Source of the DNA: an uncultured Lachnospiraceae bacterium
Lineage (GTDB): Bacteria > Bacillota_A > Clostridia > Lachnospirales > Lachnospiraceae
Assembly: GCA_946614075.1 (NCBI GenBank)
Contig: CAMOGO010000012.1
Coordinates: 1 to 12,410 of the forward strand
Direction of reading: 5' to 3'
DNA length: 12,410 nucleotides
Position numbers and translations under genes: made by a program. Shown here one piece after another: positions 7,388 to 12,410 of the stretch (positions are counted from its first letter, which is position 1; each line of letters starts with the position of its first letter). The notes beneath the pieces are model-generated. The model ran no database searches and was not told the origin of the DNA. It saw only the letters and a list, made by a program, of their open reading frames with translations.

Positions 7388-7645
7388 ATGCATGACTGGA
7401 ATCATGATGGGAAAATCGATCTGCGCGACAGGCTCATACAGGATGAGATAGAGAGCAGGAATACAGGCGGAGGCTCGGGCAGCGGCTCGGGCGGTGGTTC
7501 CGGCGGTGGCTGCGTCATGATCCTTTTGATCCCGATCTTTATCCTGTTTGTGTATGCGATAGCAGAGAATGCGCCGAGCGGCGTATTCTCGTTTATCTTT
7601 TTTCTGATCGCAATAGCAGTGCTTTTGGGCGGACTGCTGAGTTGA
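7388..7645 (+). CDS. Small membrane protein with an EF-hand-like loop and Gly/Ser linker
   Basis: I do not recognise a named family. The 85-residue product begins with D3-W-N5-H-D7-G8-K-I10-D11-L-R-D14, which fits the calcium-loop spacing of EF-hand and dockerin proteins (acidic or Asn at 1, 3, 5, 9 and 12, Gly at 6, Ile at 8). Residues 27-41 are almost pure Gly/Ser. Residues 42-59 and 65-84 are two hydrophobic stretches that should cross the membrane as a hairpin. It has no signal peptide of the usual kind. The start at ATG 7388 is supported by AAAGGAG (7368-7374), though the 13-base spacing is long; the frame is open further upstream, inside rmlB. It lies 73 bases after rmlB on the same strand and may share its transcript. 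The gap between them holds no clear terminator. Confidence 0.7.
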   Translation: MHDWNHDGKIDLRDRLIQDEIESRNTGGGSGSGSGGGSGGGCVMILLIPIFILFVYAIAENAPSGVFSFIFFLIAIAVLLGGLLS

Positions 7646-7649
7646 ACCA

Positions 7650-7692
7650 AAAAGCGGCACCCCGGATTTAAGTATTCCGAGGTGCCGCTTTT
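7650..7692. terminator. Bidirectional terminator between convergent genes
   Basis: The outer stem is 12 bp (AAAAGCGGCACC at 7650-7661, GGTGCCGCTTTT at 7681-7692) with an inner CGGA / TCCG stem. T runs appear on both strands (CTTTTCTT to the right; CTTTTTGG to the left on the minus strand). It sits 4 bases after the small membrane protein and 35 bases past the end of the minus-strand CARF-HEPN-like gene, so it can end both transcripts. Confidence 0.9.
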
Positions 7693-7727
7693 CTTAGCCG
7701 CTATTCAATAATAAATTGCTGTACAAA

Positions 7728-9599
7728 TCACTGAGGACGCCGTGTGTCCGTCTTTTTGTATTTGAGGCGGTCCGCGGCCTTGCGGACTTCATCTCCGGTG
7801 ATGAGAACGACATGAGGATTCATACCTGCTGCTTCCGCCATTGCTTTTTCATAGCTGTCTATGAAGTAGTCGATACTGTCCTTCATCCAGGCCAGGGAGG
7901 AGTTCTCATCGCTCTCGGAAACCATCAGGCGGCTCTCGGCCATCGCGCTCGCGTCGGCATGGCTGATCTTGTTGCGGACATAGCTCAGATGGTAATACGC
8001 GAACAGAATATTCTGCACCGTTTCCTTGCTGTCGCATACAGTAAAACCTGAGATCACGGAGGGATCCGTGTTCCCGATGGACTTCACTCTCATGGCGGCG
8101 TACACGCGCTGCGGATCTTCGTCCTTGGAGCCCTGTCCCCTGACTCCCGCGCGGTTATAAGTCTTGACAAAATAGTGATCGATCAGATCCATCTTATAGT
8201 ATTCATAGGGCTTGAGTTCCAGCCGCTGCCGCGCGAAGAGTTCCGTGACCTGTTCCCTGTCCTTCTCGTCATTACAGTAGTAGAACACGCCGGATTTTAC
8301 CAGGCTTTCCGGCGCCATAGATTCGACCAGGGTCAGCGTCTGCTGATAGAACTGATGCCGGTAGGCCCATTTTACAAGCTCAATAAAGGGAATGTCGCCT
8401 TCTCCCTCAAGGAGGGGCCCGTAGTCTTCCCGAATGCTCTCCGCGATCACACTGAAAATCATGCCATAGTAGCCGGATTCTCTCCAGAACTTATCATCCC
8501 GGAAGAGGCTGCGCAGGCGGAGGATACCCTCTTTCATTTCCGGGATGTTGCACATGGACAGCCCTACATCCACATGGCGCATCGCATAGACCATCGCGGC
8601 AATGCTGTCGTTGTGTTCTCCGCTGTCTTTCCAGATCTTTACGATCATATCTGCTTTTCCGTAATCCAGGAAGGAATGAAGCGCATGGAAGAGCTCCGAA
8701 ACGCCAAAGCCTTTGGTGTCATCGCGTATGATCCCGGCCATACGTCCTGGGGTGCTGCGGGGCGTGAAGAGCTTCTCTAAACGGACCCGGCTCTGCGGCA
8801 TGGATACCAGAATATCCAGAAGATTAATGACGATGAAAGTATCGGCGGCGTCGTTGCTGCTGAGCGATACATACAGGTTGATGTCTTCCCGGTTGTCCGC
8901 GATCGAGTCTTTCATTTTCATCATATAGTTGACCCACTGTTCGCCGTCTTCTATGCGGTCCTCCGGGAAGAGGCGGATCTCGGTCTTCTCGTTGACGGGC
9001 AGAAGCTCAAGCTGGGCGGTGGGCTTTAACGACGCATACAGATAGTTTTTTACCCATCGGGTACAGGCGGCCTCCTGATCGCGGAGCTTGGGAAATGCTT
9101 TAAAGAGCGCGCTCCAGAAATCCTCATAAACCTGATCGCTCTGCGAAAGCGCATCAAAAAGCCGGTTGAATTTTTTGCTCTTAAGTTCGGCGTTCCCCTC
9201 ATGGAAATCCTGAATAAAGCGGATCAGTTTTTCTCGTGTATCCGCAGGCAGGAGTTCGTCTTCCGTTTGCAGGTCGAGTGCCTTCTCGTCTGCGTACTGC
9301 GCGAGCCGGTATCGGAGAAGACCGTAGGCAGACAGAGAAGCCCTGTCCGAACCGTACAGATTTCTTCCGTTTAAAAGAGGGACAGAAGACAGCTCATCGC
9401 TTTCCTCATACGAGCCGTCTCCGCCGATGACAATGATCTCATCGATGGCGTATCGTGAGAGCAGGGCTTTTATGCCGGCCTCCGCGTCCAGAAGCGCATC
9501 GCAGTAATCGAAGCCGAATTCTTTCTGAAGGGAAAAATAGCGAAGCGGCAGATTGTTTTCCGCAGCGCTCAGCGATGTCAACAGTATATTACGGGCCAT
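7728..9599 (-). CDS. CARF-HEPN-like protein (Csx1/TM1812-type), without CRISPR neighbours
   Basis: This 623-residue protein has no signal peptide or membrane segment. The N-terminus has a Rossmann-like pattern: strand RNILLTSLS (3-10), then a Tyr-containing segment (RYFSL), then strand EIIVIGGDGSYE (54-65). A further strand and helix, INLYVSLSSNDAADTFIVINLLDIL (split around 240-264), and ELFHALHSFLDYGKAD (302-317) resemble the CARF layout of TM1812/Csx1 proteins. The C-terminal part is helical and includes WAYRHQFYQQTLTLVES (411-427) and the HEPN RNase signature R542-N-K-I-S-H547. In known members the CARF domain binds a cyclic oligoadenylate made by a type III CRISPR complex and switches on RNA cleavage. 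No cas gene or array is present here. AAGGAGG lies 5 bases before ATG 9599. The HEPN motif is seen directly; the CARF call rests on pattern memory and is less sure. Confidence 0.65.
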   Translation of the reverse strand: MARNILLTSLSAAENNLPLRYFSLQKEFGFDYCDALLDAEAGIKALLSRYAIDEIIVIGGDGSYEESDELSSVPLLNGRNLYGSDRASLSAYGLLRYRLAQYADEKALDLQTEDELLPADTREKLIRFIQDFHEGNAELKSKKFNRLFDALSQSDQVYEDFWSALFKAFPKLRDQEAACTRWVKNYLYASLKPTAQLELLPVNEKTEIRLFPEDRIEDGEQWVNYMMKMKDSIADNREDINLYVSLSSNDAADTFIVINLLDILVSMPQSRVRLEKLFTPRSTPGRMAGIIRDDTKGFGVSELFHALHSFLDYGKADMIVKIWKDSGEHNDSIAAMVYAMRHVDVGLSMCNIPEMKEGILRLRSLFRDDKFWRESGYYGMIFSVIAESIREDYGPLLEGEGDIPFIELVKWAYRHQFYQQTLTLVESMAPESLVKSGVFYYCNDEKDREQVTELFARQRLELKPYEYYKMDLIDHYFVKTYNRAGVRGQGSKDEDPQRVYAAMRVKSIGNTDPSVISGFTVCDSKETVQNILFAYYHLSYVRNKISHADASAMAESRLMVSESDENSSLAWMKDSIDYFIDSYEKAMAEAAGMNPHVVLITGDEVRKAADRLKYKKTDTRRPQ

Positions 9600-9633
9600 A
9601 GTTTCCTCCTTAAATCATTGCGGGCCATAGTTT
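9588..9633 (-). repeat. 17-base direct repeat duplicating the start region of the CARF-HEPN-like gene
   Basis: Copies at 9588-9604 and 9617-9633 match at 16 of 17 bases, 29 bases apart. On the minus strand both read AAACTATGGCCCGYAAT, so the true start (MARN) is preceded by a second ATG-GCC-CGC-AAT in another frame. From that upstream ATG (9628) a 16-codon frame runs to a stop inside the main gene, spanning its AAGGAGG and start. Confidence 0.8.
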
Positions 9634-9715
9634 TTCCCATACATCACAGTATTTTGGCAGGGTATTGCGGTCCCCGCCTGATAGGACGCCTGCCTGCGGT
9701 CCGGCGCGCCGCATC
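9605..9715 (-). other. Gap between the lipid-sugar operon and the CARF-HEPN-like gene
   Basis: The 116 bases hold the ribosome site of the downstream gene, the upstream repeat copy, two direct copies of TGCGGTCC near 9675 and 9693, and a 10-base palindrome CGGCGCGCCG near 9700. No hairpin with a T run is seen, so read-through from the operon into the CARF-HEPN-like gene cannot be excluded. I could not find a convincing promoter. Confidence 0.3.
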
Positions 9716-10087
9716 TCACAGCCGGGAGATGATGACCCCGAGAATGATGACGGCAACGCCGATGGCTCTTCGCCTGGATACCTTCTCCTTGAGGATCAGG
9801 ACGCCCATGATAAAGACCCAGACGAAGCTCGTCGCCGTGATGCACGGCATGACGGATACCGGCACGTGGATCAGGGCCACCTGGTTGATCACCAGGGTGG
9901 AGAATAGAAGTCCATAAGAGATAATGACGCGGGGATTCAGGAATTTGCTGAAGAACCCGCTCTTTTTGGCCTCGGTGATGTTGGCCTGCTTTTTGAGGAT
10001 GATCTGGCTGAGCGCCGTGACAAAGGCGGCCAGTATGGCAGCGGCGTAGCAGAACGCAGGGGTAAAGATCGCTGAATTACTGTTCAT
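9716..10087 (-). CDS. Half-size EamA/SMR-like membrane protein, second of a pair
   Basis: The 123-residue product has four hydrophobic segments: about 12-31, 51-73, 78-99 and 107-123. The third and fourth, with MPCITATSFVWVF and then LILKEKVSRRRAIGVAVIILG, match the C-terminal half of EamA/DMT transporters and the small paired flippase subunits ArnE/ArnF. It overlaps the end of the upstream gene by 11 bases and has GAAGGAGG close to ATG 10087. A longer frame upstream to 10177 exists but lies inside the neighbour, is Pro/Arg-rich and lacks a ribosome site. As the last gene of a set with an ArnC/GtrB-type transferase, it probably forms a heterodimer with the previous protein to flip a lipid-linked sugar. 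Substrate unknown. Confidence 0.75.
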   Translation of the reverse strand: MNSNSAIFTPAFCYAAAILAAFVTALSQIILKKQANITEAKKSGFFSKFLNPRVIISYGLLFSTLVINQVALIHVPVSVMPCITATSFVWVFIMGVLILKEKVSRRRAIGVAVIILGVIISRL

Positions 10088-10577
10088 GGCTGCCTCCTTC
10101 CTTGCCGGCCTCGACGGAATTGACCGCTGCGGTGCTGTCGCCCGAGGCTGTAGCGGCGGACGCTGCGGTGCTCTCATTTGAGGTTTCAGTGGCAGTTGCC
10201 ACGGCGCCCGTGTCCGTGCTCTTCTCGTCGCTGATGCTGATGACCATCCCGGCCGTAATCACGGCGATGCCCAGGATCTGTTTCCAGGTGATGGCCTCGT
10301 GGAAGATCAGGGTTGCCCAGACGAAGATCAGGATATAGCTGAAGCCCCTTCGCAGGTAAGCGGTGGTCAGAGGGAGCTTTTCCAGGATCAGCTGCCAGCA
10401 GACGGCGTAGAAGCAGAGGATGGCTACGGCCAGGCAGAACCATGCGATATAGCCCGGGGACATGAAGGGGTAGCGTCCGCCCAGCTTGAGGCAGGGGGAC
10501 GTCAGGCTCTCCATGAAGACCGCGACGATCGCCAGGAATACGATGTTTCTTCTTTTGCTCAGAAATTTGTCTAACAT
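10077..10577 (-). CDS. Half-size EamA/SMR-like membrane protein with Ser/Thr/Ala tail, first of a pair
   Basis: The 166-residue product has four hydrophobic segments near residues 11-33, 43-66, 74-94 and 100-115, with LPLTTAYLRRGFSYILIF and FHEAITWKQILGIAVITAGM typical of EamA/DMT-like proteins. The last 45-50 residues are a low-complexity tail rich in Ala, Ser, Thr and Glu, which ArnE/ArnF-type proteins do not normally carry. I chose ATG 10577, 8 bases after the ATP-grasp stop, with GGGAG about 11 bases upstream. A GTG at 10595 would add six residues and overlap the upstream gene. It is translationally linked to the next small membrane protein by an 11-base overlap. Likely a flippase subunit for a lipid-linked sugar; substrate inferred only from context. 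Confidence 0.75.
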   Translation of the reverse strand: MLDKFLSKRRNIVFLAIVAVFMESLTSPCLKLGGRYPFMSPGYIAWFCLAVAILCFYAVCWQLILEKLPLTTAYLRRGFSYILIFVWATLIFHEAITWKQILGIAVITAGMVISISDEKSTDTGAVATATETSNESTAASAATASGDSTAAVNSVEAGKEGGSHEQ

Positions 10578-10585
10578 AAAGGTCT

Positions 10586-11809
10586 TTACTCCCACAGAAG
10601 CGGCCGGATGCCGTCCTTCGTCATTGTCTCCACCTGCAGCAGATCGCGCACGAGCCGGGCTCTCTCTTCAAAAGTTTCGCGGTCCGGCGCGCTGACGATG
10701 AGGGCCAGGCGGGAGGTCTTGTCGGTATGTCCCTCTTTGTTTACGATTCCGACCTTCAGCTTGTCGAGCTGGTTGCGGTGCACAAAGGGGAGCGCCTGTA
10801 CTTCCCGGACGCCTTTGACACTGACCACTTCGCCGACGGGAATGTAGAACGCGAGGTAACCGCAGACGCACTGCTGCGGCAGGATCTGCGGCAGTTCTTT
10901 CTGCTGCCCCGTCGCGATATTTACAAGGAAGCCCTCCGTGTCAAGTCCGCAGGAGAGGCTGATCAGGTCGGAGGAAATGAACACGCCGCCGCCCCTGGCC
11001 GCGGTCTCGATCAGGTAGATGTCATCGCCTTCCATGATGAACTCGCTGTGCGTGATGCCCTGCCTTAGGCCGAAGCCCTCGATGATCTTCGTGTTGAGGT
11101 CCAGGACGCGCTGCCGCAGATCGTCCGGCGCGAGCGTCGGGAAGATCCGGCTCTTGGCCGCGAAGGCATCCGGCAGGTCAAAATACAGAGTGTCTCCGAT
11201 GCACAGATTCCGGAAGCGGTAGTCAAGCGCGAGGCCCTCGACGACAAATTCGCGGCCGGTCGCGCAACGCTCTATGAGAACCTTGCGGTTTGAGGACCAG
11301 CGTGCGGCCTCTTCATATTTTGACGCAAGTTCGCCGGCGCTGCGGCAGGTCTGGACGCCTCTGCTTCCCTGGGTGTCCAGGGGCTTGATGATGATATTTC
11401 CGCCGATCTCCCTGTAATAGGCCTCGGCCTCCTCCAGGGAGGAGACAGTCCGGTTGGGAAGGAGCTTTATGCCAAGCTCTGCCATGCGCGCGCGCATCAG
11501 GCTCTTGTCGGTGAAAAGACAGCCGGTCTCGTAGCCGATCCCGGGAAGGCCGAGCTTCTCGGCCACATAGGCGACGGAGCGCACGGCAATGTCCGTCTGG
11601 TCGGTGATGACGCCGCAGATGTCATTTTCCTTCGCGTAGCGGAGGATGCTCTCCTTGTCCCTGACATCGACAAGAAAAGCGTCTTTAATATAAGGTTTGA
11701 ACAGATCGGATACGACCGGGGCCGCCAGAAGCACGTTGTAGGACAGGCTTGCTCTCTGTACGAGCGGAAGCTGGAAGTCGCCGGCGCCGATGATCAGAAT
11801 ATTTTTCAT
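10586..11809 (-). CDS. ATP-grasp ligase linked to the sugar transferase operon
   Basis: The 407-residue cytoplasmic enzyme starts with a Rossmann-like pre-ATP-grasp domain (NILIIGAGDFQLPLVQ) and continues with a full ATP-grasp fold. K142 in IIIKPLDTQGSRGVQ binds ATP phosphates, E180 and E187 sit in the nucleotide pocket, and metal-site acids are at E256 (SEFIME) and E268 (LIETAARGGG). ATP-grasp enzymes activate a carboxylate as an acyl-phosphate and join it to an amine, thiol or similar group. The start overlaps the transferase stop by four bases (ATGA) and has GGAGA just upstream, so the two are probably translated together. In this setting it may attach an amino acid or other acid to an amino sugar, or make the acid-bearing donor. 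The exact substrate is not readable from sequence. Confidence 0.85.
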   Translation of the reverse strand: MKNILIIGAGDFQLPLVQRASLSYNVLLAAPVVSDLFKPYIKDAFLVDVRDKESILRYAKENDICGVITDQTDIAVRSVAYVAEKLGLPGIGYETGCLFTDKSLMRARMAELGIKLLPNRTVSSLEEAEAYYREIGGNIIIKPLDTQGSRGVQTCRSAGELASKYEEAARWSSNRKVLIERCATGREFVVEGLALDYRFRNLCIGDTLYFDLPDAFAAKSRIFPTLAPDDLRQRVLDLNTKIIEGFGLRQGITHSEFIMEGDDIYLIETAARGGGVFISSDLISLSCGLDTEGFLVNIATGQQKELPQILPQQCVCGYLAFYIPVGEVVSVKGVREVQALPFVHRNQLDKLKVGIVNKEGHTDKTSRLALIVSAPDRETFEERARLVRDLLQVETMTKDGIRPLLWE

Positions 11810-12410
11810 TGGTTGTCTCCCGTGTCATCGCAGCGGTAGATGTCTCGGATGACAAACTGCGGTGAATTGTTGAGTGAAATATAGATGCGTCCCACATATT
11901 CTCCGATGAGCCCGAGCATGAACATGATCATGCCGCCGATGAAGCTGAGCATGGACATCAGGGAGCTGTAGCCGATCGCCACATTGGGATTGAGCAGCTT
12001 GTGAATGACGGTATAAACGACCAGGATCATGCCAAAGAAAGCAAAGGCAATACCGCAGGTCGTGGCAAAGCGAAGGGGCTTGACACTGAACGCCGTAAAG
12101 CTGTTCATCCAAAGGGCGAAGGATTTGCGGAAACTGTAGTGCCCGACGCCGATCTTTCTCTCGCGCTCCTCCATCTCCACGTTTACGACATTCCTGGTGG
12201 ACCGGAGCATGAGGCCGGAGAGATACGGGTAGGGGTTCTTGTACTTGATGACTTCATCCTTCACGAACCGCTTCATGGCGGAGAAGTTGGAGAACTTCAG
12301 GTCCTTGTCCTTGCCCAAAAGCCAGTTGGCGACTGTGTCATTGACTTTGGAGCCGAAATTCTTGAAGGCGGACTGGGTCTTGTGCGGGTACTTGGCGATG
12401 GCGACATCCG
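11806..12410 (-). CDS. Polyprenyl-phosphate glycosyltransferase (ArnC/GtrB/DPM-like), N-terminus outside window
   Basis: The frame is open to the window edge, leaving about 200 C-terminal residues of a family 2 glycosyltransferase. Visible family marks are KNFGSKVNDTVANWLLG, SNFSAMKRFV, YPYLSGLMLRSTRNV, the RERKIGVGHYSFRKS loop before the first membrane helix, and FSVKPLR. Two membrane segments follow (FATTCGIAFAFFGMILVVY and LSFIGGMIMFMLGLIGEYV), then a short cytoplasmic tail. Enzymes of this type move a sugar from a nucleotide donor onto undecaprenyl phosphate at the inner face of the membrane. The closest named relatives by layout are ArnC and GtrB. The catalytic DxD region is beyond the edge. 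It is the first visible gene of the operon and overlaps the ATP-grasp gene by 4 bases. Confidence 0.9.
   Translation of the reverse strand, partial: DVAIAKYPHKTQSAFKNFGSKVNDTVANWLLGKDKDLKFSNFSAMKRFVKDEVIKYKNPYPYLSGLMLRSTRNVVNVEMEERERKIGVGHYSFRKSFALWMNSFTAFSVKPLRFATTCGIAFAFFGMILVVYTVIHKLLNPNVAIGYSSLMSMLSFIGGMIMFMLGLIGEYVGRIYISLNNSPQFVIRDIYRCDDTGDNQ

Noticed and set aside
8175..8780. A 201-codon plus-strand frame inside the CARF-HEPN-like gene
   Set aside because: It overlaps a full-length gene with a good ribosome site, and shows no domain or initiation signal of its own.

Overview
The window looks like chromosomal DNA of an anaerobic Gram-positive bacterium of the class Clostridia, most like Lachnospiraceae. 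The signs are GC-moderate coding DNA, strong AGGAGG-type ribosome binding sites, a xpaC-telA pair, very acidic Glu/Thr linkers on exported proteins with cell-wall-binding repeats, and short intergenic terminators. This assignment is inferred from gene style; no rRNA or other phylogenetic marker is present. No tRNA, rRNA, CRISPR array, transposase or phage gene was seen.

Left part, plus strand (1-6200): the 3' end of a xpaC-family gene, then telA (toxic-anion-resistance family). Two exported cell-wall proteins built on one plan follow: signal peptide, acidic linker, long array of aromatic/glycine wall-binding repeats, and a C-terminal YkuD (L,D-transpeptidase) fold. The downstream copy (4317-6128) has the intact catalytic SHGCIR motif. 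The upstream copy (1767-4052) has the same fold end to end, but the catalytic Cys reads Met and both conserved His positions are changed, so it looks like a non-catalytic partner.

Middle, plus strand (6200-7700): rmlB (dTDP-glucose 4,6-dehydratase), with a TTG start and a hairpin-rich leader, then a small unrecognised membrane protein with an EF-hand-like calcium loop, a Gly/Ser linker and two membrane segments. A bidirectional terminator closes this block.

Right part, minus strand (7728-12410): an apparent four-gene operon reads leftward. It holds a polyprenyl-phosphate sugar transferase of the ArnC/GtrB type (cut by the window end), an ATP-grasp ligase, and two half-size EamA/SMR-like membrane proteins. 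The genes overlap or nearly touch. The set resembles a route that builds a lipid-linked sugar, modifies it, and flips it outward, as ArnC with ArnE/ArnF does. Next on the same strand is a lone 623-residue protein with a CARF-like N-terminal half and a C-terminal HEPN motif (R542-x4-H547). It resembles CRISPR-associated Csx1/TM1812 proteins, but no cas gene or array is in view.

Together the window is mainly about the cell envelope (wall remodelling, sugar nucleotide supply, lipid-linked sugar export), with a possible nucleotide-sensing RNase defence gene between the two envelope blocks.
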